Below are positions 54,624 through 64,000 of a DNA stretch of 64,000 bases, in pieces. The stretch's first letter is position 1; every line of letters starts with the position of its first letter. The notes beneath the pieces are model-generated. The model ran no database searches and had not been told where the DNA came from. It saw nothing but the letters and a program-made list of their open reading frames with translations. The position numbers and the translations under genes are program-made. Source of the DNA: Symbiodinium natans. Taxonomy: Eukaryota; Sar; Dinophyceae; Suessiales; Symbiodiniaceae. The stretch lies in NCBI GenBank assembly GCA_905221605.1, contig CAJNDS010001225.1:244501-308500 (forward strand). Reading direction: 5' to 3'.

Positions 54624-54834
54624 TGCGGAGCTGCAGTTGGTATTGTAGAAAGGAGTTGGTGTTGGAAGTTGAAGGGTCAATGCACCCGGTAATCTTATTG
54701 GCTCAAGACTGGGCCATGCGCCTGGTAGCAAAAAGAAGTTTAGTTTTGGGTTCTTGGTGTTTGCTGGTTGGTTCAGGGTGAAACCTCTGGCGACTGTTTG
54801 GGTTGATTCCCTTCCCCTTTCGGTTGCCCCCGTA
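54624..54834 (+). repeat. 3' LTR, 211 bp
   Basis: Same sequence as the 5' LTR with an extra TTTAG-like 5-mer after AAAAAGAAG. It is followed by TAGGG, the target duplication. Confidence 0.9.
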
Positions 54835-54839
54835 TAGGG

Positions 54840-55478
54840 TTTAGGGTCGAGGGCTTAGAGGGTTTATAGGGTTTAGGGTTTACATAAAGGGCTGATGCGG
54901 TTTCGGCTTTGCGGCTTAGAGGGCTTGTAGGGTTTAGGCTTTCGATAGTCTTACCCTAAGGCTCCAAGGACTCTTGTTTTAGGGTTTGTGGGCCCAAAGG
55001 CCTTTTTGGCCTACTTTGAGCCTCAGGGTTAGGGCCTATAGGTCTTAGAGGGTTTATGGGGTTGAGGGTTAAAGGAGTTTATAGGGCACTTGAGGGGCTT
55101 CTAAGTGTGTTACAAGTGCAGTTCTTATTGTTTCATATAAGTACCATGAACCTCCAAGGAGTGGGTTCAGAGCACTTCATGAGGCTTATAGTGTTTGGGC
55201 TTTGGAGGGCTGATAAGTCTTAGAGGGCTTAGGGTTTAGAGGGGCTCAAAGGACTCCGCGGGGCCCAGGGTTCGGGTTTAGGGTTTAGGGTTTAGGGTTT
55301 AGGGTTTAGGGTTTAGGGTTTAGGGTTTAGGGTTTAGGGTTTAGGGTTTAATCCTCCAAACACAGACTACAAAGTGCACAACTTATTTTTCTTTCGGGTC
55401 AAAGGGTTGAGTCATAGGGTTTACAGGGTTTGTAATCCAGGGTTTAGGGCCCCTTCCCAAAAAACTACACTCACTAAC
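54840..55478. other. Telomeric repeats and MITE fragments, no gene
   Basis: Holds TTTAGGG arrays (notably 55266-55350), a family A fragment at 55080-55160 (CATGAACCTCCAAGGAG) and a repeat motif AAGGCTCCAAGGACTCTT shared with 17650, 28650 and 31260. No exon is supported. Confidence 0.7.
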
Positions 55479-58400
55479 CTATCAACGCCTGACAACCCTT
55501 CAAGAACCCTCGAAGCCCTAAGAAATCATGAAAGCAGCAGAAACCCTAAACCCCAAGAGCCGTAACACACACACCCACACCCCAACACCAGCCCCATATC
55601 CAAAACCCTAAAACCCCAAAACCCCAAAACCTAAAACCCTAAAACCCCAAAACCCCAAAACCCCAAAACCCCAAAACCCCAAAACCCCAAAACCCCAAAG
55701 CCCCAAAACCAAAAAAAACCGAAACCCCAAAACCCCAAACCCGCAACCCTGAACCCCAAACCCCAAACTGCAAAACCCCAAAACCCAAAACCACAAACCC
55801 TAAAACCCAAAACGCCAAACCCCCAAAACCCCAAAACCCCAAAACCCCAAAACCCCAAAACCCAAAACCCAAAACCCTAAACCCTAAACCTCCCCCAAAA
55901 GCCCCGAACTCTGCTTGGACCCCCGGCAGCCAGCGCCGGCAGCTGCTGCTCGAAACTTTGCCTCGCGCGTGGGCGAGGTTCAGGTGCCCCAATGAGGGTT
56001 TAGGGGTTTAGGGTTTAGGGTTTAGGGCTACTTGGAGGTTCAGGGTACTTAGCAACCCATTGTAAGTGTAGTTAGAAACCAAGGGTTTAGGGTTTAGGGG
56101 TTTAGGGGTTACGGTTTAGGGTTTCGGCTTTAGGGTTTGGGGTTATTGGTTGAGGGTTTAGGGTTCAGGGGAAACCCGTTATAAGTGTAGCTATAACCCA
56201 CATATAAGCCCCTCAAGTACCCTAATAGGGTTATAATTAGGTTATGTGCAGCTATAATTGGGCTACTAAGTACCATGAACCTCCAGGTGGGGTGTCAGGC
56301 TCTGGAGTTTGGGGTTCAGGATGTAAGGTTTGGGTTTAGGGTGGGTTTGGGGGGGTGAAAGGTTTAGGGTGTGAACCCTAAACCCTAAACCCTAAACCCT
56401 AAACCCTAAACCCTAAACCCTAAACCCTGAACCCTAAACCCTAAACCCTAAACCCTAAACCCTAAACCCTAAACCCTAAACCCTATACTAGATTGTTGAT
56501 CCGGCTTGCGAAGCCGGGTCTCCTGATCTATCAGGAAAAATGGCACTGAATCCTAACTCTTTAGGGTTTAGGGTTTAGGGTTTAGGGTTTGGGGTTTCGG
56601 GTTTAGGGTTTAGGGTGAACCGCTTTGGGCGTACCTAAATGACCGTGACATGTCTTCCTACATATCCTGCACATCGGCGCTAGCCAAACCATGAACCCTG
56701 GCCCGGAAGCCAACACCCAACCCAAAACCCTAAACTCTGAACCCTAAACCCTAAACCCTAAACCCTAAACCCTAAACCCTCAACCCTAAACCCTGTATGG
56801 AAGTTCGAGTCGATTGAATAGCTTGCTGCTGCAGGCTACTGCCCAAATATGGCCGGGGTTTGAATCTTTGCTGCGGCAATTTCCCTGAACCCTAAACCCT
56901 AAACCCTAAACCCTAAACCGTTTTTTGGAAGCTACCAAAGCTCCTTTAACAGAATCTCCCCAGGGCCAACCCCTAAGCCGTAAACCCTGCTAGCTCTAGC
57001 ACAGCTATGCTGTTGATCTCCCAAGGGAACACCTAAACCGTAAACCCTGCCTACTTGGAGGTTCATGGTACATTGGTCTGTCCTTATAACCCAATTGCAA
57101 CTCCATCAGGGTACTTCAGGGGCTATGACTACGCTTCTACTGGGGTTACTAAGTACCCTGAACCTCCAAGTAGCCCTAAACCCTAAACCAAAAAACCCTA
57201 AACCCTAAACCCTAAACCCTAAACCCTGAACCTCCAAGTAGTTCTAGCACAGCTCTGCATTTGTCCAGCGATGGTCCCTTTGGCCGTCCGGAGGTCAGGC
57301 TACAAGTAGCTACCAGGCAAGGGACCTCTGAAGCATCAGACCTTGAGCTCCGTTTTGATGTGGGTTTAGGGTTTAGGGTTTAGGGTTTAGGGTTTAGGGT
57401 TTAGGGTTTAGGGTTTAGGGTTTAGGGTTTAGGGTTTAGGGTTTAGGGTTTAGGGTGAAACTCTACAAGCTAAGCCGGTCTTCGAGCTCTTGTCTAATCC
57501 TTCCAGTATCTTGATTGGAGACGAGTACTTGGCTGAGTTCTGAACCCCTCCTGAAAGGTTGACGTTTAGGCTCCTTATTGTAGATTCTACAAAAGCCCAA
57601 CAGGTTGAAGTCCTAAGAGCCAGCCAGAAGAAAGCCAAGAGCATTTCAGTAAGCCCTGGCCCTGTATCCTAAACCTATTCCTTCTAGGCCCCTTTCTGTT
57701 TGCACAACTCGAGCTTCTGTGAGGCCCCCTGTGCTCGTGCGAGACACGCGTCGAACGTGCTGTCGTGCTGTTTGCACAACTGTGGACATCCGCCGGGGTT
57801 CCGAGGACAAGGGCGATCAGCACCCCAGACAGCGCTATAACTTGGGATGGTAACAGTCCTTAGGGACTCTCAAAGGGGGTACTATAATCCTTCATTAAGG
57901 ACTGTTAGTACAAGCCTCAAACTAGCAGTCCTTCATATAGGGATTCTAATAGGGGGTATTATAATCCCCATGAAGGACTGCTAGTATAAGCGGTAACATC
58001 CCAAGCTGCAACCAGAAAAGGTCTGGGTTTTGCTGCAGTCGTGAAATGTTGGAGACGAAAAGTGGTCATGGGATAGAGGCTTAAGCCTGATATAACTTCA
58101 ATGACCCTGTCTATAAACCCCAGCTTTAAATGGACATTTTTCTCGGAATAGGGGTACCCCCTTTAAATCGAATGGAATCCCCTTAAAGAAATCATCCAAA
58201 AAGGGTACCCTAAACCCTTAACCATAAACCCTAACACCCAAATAGGCATGAACCGTCAAGTAGGGCATTGCGAGTTTAGGGTTTGGGGTTTACAAGGCTT
58301 AGCCCCAAACCCTAAACCCTAGATCAGCGAATGTTGCTTTTGCTGATTGCCTCTCTCCCGCTAGCCCTGAACCCCCCAAAACCCTGCGCGGATGAACCCT

Positions 58401-59406
58401 AAACCCTAAACCCTAAGCCCTAAACCTTAAACCCTAAACCCTAAGCCTAACCCCTAAACGCGAGGCCCTGCCAGTCTAAGGTTTGGCGCGATTTGGAGTC
58501 TTTAAGGGCTTGGGGTTTTAGTAGGGTTTTAGGGTTCGGGCTAGTTCAAGGATTTTTTAGGGTCTTAGGATTTTATAGGGATAGTTCAAGGATTCGGTCT
58601 TCGGATTTCAGAAAGCTAGGGAGGCGCTTTTAACGGTCTCGACGAAACGGTGGCTTAGGTGTTGTGGCCGGTTTAGGGTTTAGGGTTTAGGGTTTAGGGT
58701 TTAGGGTTTAGGGTTTAGGGTTTAGGGTTTAGGGTTTAGGGCATTCTGATCTTGCTACACCCGTACAATCCTCGCATTCTTAATGTCAGAATATTATCGT
58801 ACTATTGTTTCCAACGAAACGTTAGTACCTGTTTGCAGCTTTTTTCTGTTTTGGGTTTGGGGAATACTTTGCCTGTTAGGCCCCTTGAAACTCTAAACCC
58901 TGTACACCTTTAACCCTAAACTCAAAACCCTGTAAACCCTAAATCCGAAAAACCCTTAAAACCATATAAACCCAAACCCTAAATACCCTAAACCCTAAAC
59001 CCCATATACCCTTAACCCCATAAACCCTAACCCTGTAAACCCTGAACCCTAAACCCTCAACAATGAAACCCTAGAGACTCTACAAGCTGTTCGGAGCCCC
59101 GCGGTCATGCTCTAGAAAAAGGGGACTGAAGGAGGGACCCTTGCAAGGGCCTTAGGGATATTTAGGGTTTAGGGATATTTAGGGTTCAGGGTTTAGGGTT
59201 TAGGGTTTAGTGTTTAGGGTCTAGGGTTTAGGGTTTAGGTGGCTACTTCGTATATACGGACTTTGCGAGGTAAAGACAGGGGTTATTTAGGGGAATAAGA
59301 TCCCCTTCCTGGGGTCCCTCCTGATACCCCTTCATCCCTAAACCCTAAACCCTAAACCCTAGACTTTGTGGAGAACGCTCTCCGCGTTTGGCTCCTCCAG
59401 CAGCTT
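55479..59406 (-). CDS. Intron-dense gene model 6 (about ten exons), unknown protein(s)
   Basis: Minus-strand islands: 59406-59365 (KLLEEPNAESVLHK), 58366-58318 (LAGERQSAKATFADL), 58079-58013 (PLSHDHFSSPTFHDCSKTQT), 57840-57640 (VLIALVLGTPADVHSC or, in another frame, LCKQHDSTFDACLARAQG), 57527-57462 (YSSPIKILEGLDKSSKTGLA), 57299-57251 (LTSGRPKGPSLDKCRA), 56870-56792, 56697-56635, 56522-56489 (ETRLRKPDQQS), 55517-55479 (LRGFLKGCQALI). Between 58013 and 57462 the introns coincide with fold-back elements whose right ends supply the AAG acceptor. No family recognised. Another islet near 55975-55920 has three open frames. Confidence 0.5.
55641..55698. repeat. CCCCAAAA octamer array
   Basis: Seven tandem CCCCAAAA units, identical to hypotrich-ciliate telomere repeat, embedded in 300 bp of degenerate CCCTAAA-like sequence (55600-55890). 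Confidence 0.85.
56028..56287. mobile_element. Fold-back MITE, family A copy with internal telomeric repeats
   Basis: CTACTTGGAGGTTCAGGGTA at the left and TACCATGAACCTCCAGG at the right. About 90 bp of TTTAGGG-like repeat lies between two copies of an AACCC(A/G)TTATAAGTGTAG block. Confidence 0.85.
56635..56697 (-). CDS. Putative exon with Cys/His cluster
   Basis: 63 nt reading FMVWLAPMCRICRKTCHGHL, acceptor TCCGGGCCAG, donor GTACGC. The C-x2-C then C-H-x-H spacing suggests zinc binding. Confidence 0.55.
56792..56870 (-). CDS. Putative exon of model 6
   Basis: 79 nt reading KDSNPGHIWAVACSSKLFNR and ending LELPYR. Acceptor TTGCCGCAG; the donor is GTTTAGGG of the adjoining array. Confidence 0.6.
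57051..57173. mobile_element. Fold-back MITE, family A short copy
   Basis: 123 bp from CTACTTGGAGGTTCATGGTA to CCCTGAACCTCCAAGTAG, with no internal telomeric repeat. The sequence on both sides is partly duplicated (TCTAGCACAGCT at about 57000 and 57244). Confidence 0.85.
57528..57639. mobile_element. Introner-like element, family B copy 2
   Basis: 112 bp with ends CTTGGCT and AGCCAAG. On the minus strand its last bases (CAGCCAAG) are the acceptor of exon 57527-57462. A candidate GC donor lies 3 bases outside its other end. Confidence 0.7.
57841..58005. mobile_element. Fold-back element acting as an intron
   Basis: Ends CTTGGGATG and CATCCCAAG; two internal direct repeats (TATAATCC...AAGGACTG). 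On the minus strand exon 58079-58013 ends 7 bases before it with donor GTTGCAG, and its far end CCCAAG is an in-phase acceptor. Confidence 0.75.
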
Positions 59407-59409
59407 CTG

Positions 59410-60479
59410 GGCAAAGGACCTGGGGGCTTAGGGGTTTGCGATAAGCTTGAGGCTTGCGGGCCCTAAACCCTAAACCCTACACCCTACACCCTACACCCTA
59501 AACCCTGGGTACAAGGGGAGAATTGGGGATGGGGGGCGGCATGATAAGCCTTAACTAGGGTTTAGGGTTTAGGGTTGAGGGTTTAGGGTTTAGGGTTGAG
59601 GGTTTGGGGTTTAGGGTCCAACCCCAAGTCCGTGAGCCCTGGAAGCTCCAAAATCCGGATGGTTTAGGGATTCGGGTTTAGTGTCTAGGGTTTAGGGTTT
59701 AGGGATTCGGGTTTAGGGCTTAAGGCTTAGGGCTTAGGGCTTAGGGTTCATTACAGGGTTCTTAAGGGAGGGGCGCCTCGAGGGGGGATACGAAATTCAA
59801 CGTTCCCGAACTCCCTAAGGCTCCCAAAGCGTTGTTGAGGGTCCTTAGGTACCTACCCCCCTCCCTTAAGCCCTTAAGCCCTTAAGCCCTTAAGCCCTTA
59901 AGCCCTTGAGCCCTTGAGCCCTTGAGCCCTTAAGCCCTTAAGCCCTTAAGCCCTTGAGCCCCCGCTCCCTTAAGAATCCCTTAAACGCCCCAAAACCCCA
60001 ACCTCCAACAATCCTAAACCCTAACCCCCTAGGCCCCCCCAACCTAAAGAAAAACAAGACCCTAGCCCCGCGAAGCACGAAACCCTGAACTCTGAACCCT
60101 GAACCCCCAAAACACTAAAACACGAAAACCCGAAAACCCCCCAAAAACACTCAAAAAGCTAAAGCTAAAACACCTAAAACCCCAGCACCCTGAAACCTCC
60201 AAAGCGCCAACATCCTAAACCTCCAACCCTGTAAACCATCATTCCCTAAAACCCCTAAAGCACATAAAGCCCTGAACACTAGCGCGAAAACTCAGAACTC
60301 CAAACCCTTCAACCCTTAAAAGCCCGAAACTGCCTAAACAAACCCTCAAAACCTCAAAAAAACAAAACAATAAAAAGAAACCTTTCATATCCCTAAACCC
60401 TAAACCCTAAACCCTAAACCCTCAACCCTAACCCTAAGCCCTAAGCCCTAAACCCTAAACCCTCAACCCTAACCTAAAC
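59410..60479. other. Repeat-rich spacer
   Basis: Telomeric derivatives, an A/C-rich decayed stretch (60000-60380) and a small fold-back near 59790-59860. No exon is supported. Confidence 0.7.
59863..59960. repeat. Octamer array (AGCCCTTA)n
   Basis: About eleven units of CCCTTAAG with CCCTTGAG variants; self-complementary and telomere-like. Confidence 0.85.
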
Positions 60480-63400
60480 CCCCAATGCCGCTTGGCGTGT
60501 CGAGTGCCAGCGGGCGCCCCGACATTTGCAGCGGCGGCACTGGGGGCCGCAGCAGGCCTCGGCAAGCAACCGCTTTGAGCCACGGTTTAGGGTTTAGGGT
60601 TTAGGGTTTCGGGTTTAGGGTTTAGGGTTTAGAGGGGGTTTGGGGCTTGGGGTTGAGGGTCCGAAGTTTGGGGCTTGGGGTTTAGGATGTCGTGATACTC
60701 GTCCTTCATCATCGTTCGGTGCTTTCGTTTTAGTTCTTGAGCAGTAGACTCAGCAGAAACTCGCCTGTTTTGACTACCCTCATTGGTATAGGCAGCGAGT
60801 TCGGCATTCGTGCTGCCCCAAACCCTAAACCTAAAACCTATACACCCTAAACCCCCAACCCTAAACCCTAAACACTAAACCCTTAAACCCTAGACCCTAA
60901 ACCATCTTGAGACCCCTTTCCGATCCGTGGCTCCTGCTTGGAGTCCTACTTTGGAGGTTCAGGGTACGTGGTAACGCATTGTAAGTGCAGTTAGAACCCA
61001 AGCGTTTAGGGTTTAGGGTCCTATAGTGTTTAGGGTAACCCACGATAAGTGCAATCATAACACACATACAAGCCCCTTAAGTACCCTAACGGTTGTTGTA
61101 CTTGGTACAGTTACCATTGGGTTACAAAATACCATGAACCTCCAAGTTTGAATCAGTTGCAAGTCGAACTTCGAAACTGGGCGTCCGCATGTTTAGGGTT
61201 TAGGGTTTAGGGTTTAGGGTGTGTCCCCCTGCAGGTTGCCAGAACAAGGCCGAACTTGCAGGGCCTGGCGCATGCCGGCTCTTCTGCTGCACGGAAGTAT
61301 TCCTCATCCGTGTTAAGGGGATGAAAGTCTTTGCATGGTGACTCCGCTGTACTTCGGAAGGGCTCAGCGGGCGTCACCAAACCTTTCTTGCTCACGATGT
61401 TGGCACAGAAGAAACAAGGCTTCAAACCCGCAGAGCCCGCAACAGAGACGGTAGCACGCTGCGCATCCGCGTCGCTGTTAGAAAGCTTTAGGGCCTCAAG
61501 TTTAGGGCTTCGGATTTAGGGCCAGAAGTTTGGGGTTTAGGGCTTAGGGCCGAAAGTTAAGGGTTTAGGGTTTCGGGCCTATGCAGGATTTACGCTTTAG
61601 CATTTTTGGGCAAGGGGCTTTGTGGGTTTTTGGTGCTTGTAAGGCTCCCTACGACATCTTCTAAGGGGCTTTTATGGGAATAACCTACGCAAACGGTAGG
61701 TTTGGGATTCTTAAGGGAAGCCCAAAGGACTTCTAAACCCTCAGTCCGAAACCAAGAAGAAGCAGTCAGTCTTGGTGGCAGGATTTGAACTCACAAGGCC
61801 AATAGTTGGGGGGGAGCTACAACTTGTAGGGGTCAGGACAAGTTCCAGGACAAGGTTCGGGGTTTTCTCCAGGACTCTACAGGTATACGAACGATGCCTA
61901 CTTTGGCGTCTGAACCATTGCCTACCTTGGGCTTCTCGAAGCCCTAAACCCTAAACCCTAAACCCTAAACCCTAAACCCAAAAGTGTTAGGGCAGGTCGC
62001 GGAACTCTTGACTTCATAATAAACCCTTTCAGAATTTTGGAAGAATCGAAGAGTTCTCCTAACACACACCCCTATTGCGGCCCTGTCTTCCCTTAGAGGA
62101 TCTTTGAACGAGGGGTCCCCAAACCCAAGGGTAACAGGGTGGGGCCCCCTTACTATACTAACTGTAGTTCAGGGACTTATAACCTAACTTAGGGTCCTTA
62201 TACCCCAATTTAGGGCCCTTATAACTCTACTTATAACTAGGGGGCCCCACCCTGTAGAGCTCTGAGAAAGAGGGGGGGGTGGGCTTCTATGAATGCTATT
62301 GAGCTGAGCATGTACTCAGCCCGAGATTCATTGAGGAGTTGAGAGCTTTGGGCCCCCAAGAGCCCTCAACCCTACACCCTGATACCCTGATGAATTCCTT
62401 AACCCCTATGCAGCTTGTGGTTTAGGGTTCATTGTTAGAGCCAGAAACCGCGCATCCCACAAACAAAAACCTAAACCCACACGTGAGGATGGACTATATA
62501 TAGGGATCATCTCCCGTCGCGTGGCCACGGATGCTGGACAGCGCTTCCCCCACGGTGTACTCCTCAACTGGCACCCTAGAGACTTTCGGGGGTTTAGGGT
62601 TTAGGGTTTAGGGTTTAGGGTTTAGGGTTTAGGGTTTAGGGTTTAGGGTTTGAAGCTTAGGGTTTATGGTTTAGGGTTTGCGATGACCCAAAGGTTCAGG
62701 GTTTAGGGTTTCGGGCGTAGAGTTTGTATGGCTTAGGCTGTAGGGTTTGGAGGGCTCAGGGTTTAGGGTTGAGGTTTTCTCTTGATAACTGGGAGGGATA
62801 GCAACATATAGCCTACCCGCTAAAACCTAAACCCCGACCCGAAACCCTTTAAACTCAACACCCTGAACTCCTGAGCCCTAGACACATGCAAAACCCTGAA
62901 CCCGAAACCCCCAAACCTGGACACCAAAAACCTTTAAAGCCATCCCCCCCGGATCAGCGAAATAGAAAATGACCCAGGGAAAGCCTGGGTCGTTCATGCT
63001 TTGGGTTTAGGCTTTCTTGGGATTCAGGTTTTAGGGTTTTAGGATTAGGGGTTCAGGGATTAGGGTTTGAGGATTTAGGGGTTCAGGGTTTAGGGCGTCA
63101 GGGTTTAGGGCTTTTGGGTTCAGGGTTTCGGGGTTTAGTTTTTCAGGGTTTCAGGGGTTTCAGTCTTATGGGTGTTTTGCCACGTCCACGCTGGGAATGT
63201 TCAAGGCTGAAAGTCGTCCTTGTGCCAGCACGTCTTTTCATCATGCCCGGTCCAACCTTTTCCGACCTCTGGGCAAGAAGTCGCGTTTGCACGGCCTCGC
63301 TTGCCTTCCGACGTGGAAGCAGTACCGGCAGCATTTACTCCAACGAAGGGTACTGAACAACCCTGCCTTGTGGCTTATCGCATGGCAGGTCTTAGGGCTT

Positions 63401-63987
63401 AAGGAACTTAGAGTTTGGGGAGTCGGCTTTCTTAGAGCTGTGGTTTGGGGGCTCAGGGCTTAAGGTTTAAAGTCCAGAGACCCTAAACCCTAAACCCTAT
63501 AAACCCTAAACCCTAAACCCTAAACCCTAAACCCTAAACCCCCGGGCTTGGGCTTGCTGAACATGGGGTCTCGGCCTCGGCTCTCAGGGATTGGAAAATG
63601 GCGCTTATATTGCTGTAGCCATGGCCCCACTTCCACGGTTTAGGGTTTAGGGTTTAGGGTTTAGGGTTTAGGGTTTAGGGTCATCATTCTTGTGGAACCA
63701 CTACTTCCTGGCCCAGGGTTTGGGGGGTTCGAGTATAGTAGTTGAAAAAGCAGAAACGCCATCCAGAATACCCTTTGAGCACCCTTCCTGACTCGCCAAC
63801 CAAAACTATTTTGAGACCTTTGTGCGGGTGAGGGGTATTTGCGGGCATAGGGCTGATGGAGGTAGGGCTTGGGTTTCTCCAAAAACCCTACACCCCAAAC
63901 CCGAAACCCTAGATCCTAAACCCTAAACCCTAAACCCTACGAACAGCATTCCGAAGCTGTTCTTCCGGGGAGTTGATGGCTTGGGAT
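60480..63987 (-). CDS. Intron-dense gene model 7 (about 12 exons), unknown protein(s)
   Basis: Minus-strand islands: 63987-63941 (PKPSTPRKNSFGMLF), 63612-63540 (QYKRHFPIPESRGRDPMFSK), 63352-63201, 62984-62932 (FPWVIFYFADPGGMALK), 62575-62495 (VPVEEYTVGEALSSIRGHAT), 62345-62285 (SQLLNESRAEYMLSSIAFIE), 62101-61978, 61942-61745, 61474-61225, 60933-60903 (EPRIGKGSQD), 60812-60686, 60572-60480 (RLLAEACCGPQCRRCKCRGA). AG at every start; donors GT, often GTTTAGGG, or GC/GA. Two islands end in stops (63201 and 61745), so at least two genes may be present. 61942-61745 contains a sequence matching a tRNA T-arm. No family assigned. Confidence 0.5.
60686..60812 (-). CDS. Putative long exon of model 7
   Basis: About 42 codons open in one frame: TNAELAAYTNEGSQNRRVSA, then ESTAQELKRKHRTMMKDEYH; charged and helical. 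Acceptor TTTGGGGCAG. The donor is unclear (GA candidates only). Confidence 0.6.
60949..61147. mobile_element. Fold-back MITE, family A copy with internal telomeric repeats
   Basis: Ends TACTTTGGAGGTTCAGGGTA and ACCATGAACCTCCAAGT. TTTAGGG units occupy the same central position as in 56028-56287. Confidence 0.85.
61225..61474 (-). CDS. Long exon with paired-Cys motif
   Basis: About 83 codons open: a lead segment (DADAQRATVSVAGSAG), then LKPCFFCANIVSKKGLVTPA, then PLNTDEEYFRAAEEPACARP. The KPCxxC-xN-(I/V)V pattern followed by a D/E-rich TDEE stretch resembles a zinc-type motif I recall from repeated dinoflagellate open frames, but I cannot name it. Acceptor TTTCTAACAG; an internal GTGAGC could split it in two. 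Confidence 0.55.
61978..62101 (-). CDS. Putative exon of model 7
   Basis: 124 nt (40 codons) in one frame: PLREDRAAIGVCVRRTLRFF, then QNSERVYYEVKSSATCPNTF. Acceptor TCGTTCAAAG; donor GTTTAGGG. Confidence 0.65.
62134..62255. mobile_element. Fold-back MITE with G/C-rich ends
   Basis: ACAGGGTGGGGCCCCCT at the left is the exact inverse complement of the right end; the centre is A/T-rich (CTTATA repeats). About 122 bp. Confidence 0.85.
63201..63352 (-). CDS. Putative exon ending in a stop
   Basis: 49 codons then TGA: PFVGVNAAGTASTSEGKRGR ... GWTGHDEKTCWHKDDFQP. Acceptor GGTTGTTCAG. A competing donor GTCGG after TCPE could replace the stop. Confidence 0.5.
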
Positions 63988-64000
63988 CTGCCGGGACGCG

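Larger units (their letters stand above)
45006..54834 (+). mobile_element. Ty1/copia LTR retrotransposon with extra enzyme domains
   Basis: A 9.8-kb element flanked by the 5-bp target duplication TAGGG (45001-45005 and 54835-54839) inside a TTTAGGG array. The LTRs are identical by eye except for a 5-bp insertion. Order of domains is Gag, protease, methyltransferase-like, integrase, oxygenase-like, RT, RNase H; integrase before RT is diagnostic of copia. It lies antisense to the surrounding host exons, inside an intron. A 17-bp tandem duplication at 52664-52696 breaks RT, so this copy is probably non-autonomous although young. Confidence 0.95.

Noticed and set aside
55608-55992. Minus-strand GVLGFWGFG frames
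   Set aside because: By-product of the CCCCAAAA/CCCTAAA repeat, like the other low-complexity frames at 4796 and 31624.
61760-61850. tRNA gene on the minus strand
   Set aside because: Only the T-arm and acceptor 3' half match; no D-arm or 5' acceptor strand pairs with it.

Overview
The window looks like nuclear DNA of a dinoflagellate. The main signs are short plant-type telomere repeats (TTTAGGG) scattered in both orientations through all 64 kb, very small exon-like islands split by introns, and a Ty1/copia element whose polyprotein carries DNA-modification-like domains. I cannot name the species; a Symbiodiniaceae/Suessiales-type genome is the best guess. No rRNA, convincing tRNA, CRISPR or bacterial gene was seen.

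Layout. Almost every GC-rich island between telomere-repeat blocks (about 30 to 125 nt) reads as a minus-strand exon bounded by AG and GT (sometimes GC or GA). Strings of islands join in phase into intron-dense minus-strand models: 3.1-11.7 kb, 14.7-16.7 kb, 21.6-22.4 kb, 22.6-24.7 kb (ends in a WW domain and a stop), 27.7-32.3 kb, 36.7-44.6 kb, 55.5-59.4 kb and 60.5-64.0 kb. The exact reading frame of many single islands is uncertain, because short GC-rich stretches are often open in several frames. The WW domain is the one join confirmed by a known fold. Two large minus-strand exons (18.0-20.0 and 33.9-35.9 kb) encode a ubiquitin-like N-terminus followed by long runs of FNIP-type repeats. 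They lie in a 3.8-kb segmental duplication; the first copy has a 1-nt frameshift.

The plus-strand LTR retrotransposon at 45,006-54,834 sits inside a telomere-repeat array, with TAGGG target duplications and almost identical LTRs. It encodes Gag (CCCH and CCHC zinc motifs) and a Pol with two protease-like modules, a cytosine-methyltransferase-like domain, integrase, a 2-oxoglutarate/Fe(II)-oxygenase-like domain, RT and RNase H. A 17-bp tandem duplication breaks RT. Several families of small fold-back elements (one with telomere repeats inside it), minisatellite elements and long poly-C/poly-G tracts fill the introns.

The most interesting points are the retrotransposon that combines methyltransferase-like and oxygenase-like domains, and the telomere repeats that appear to supply intron ends and splice sites.
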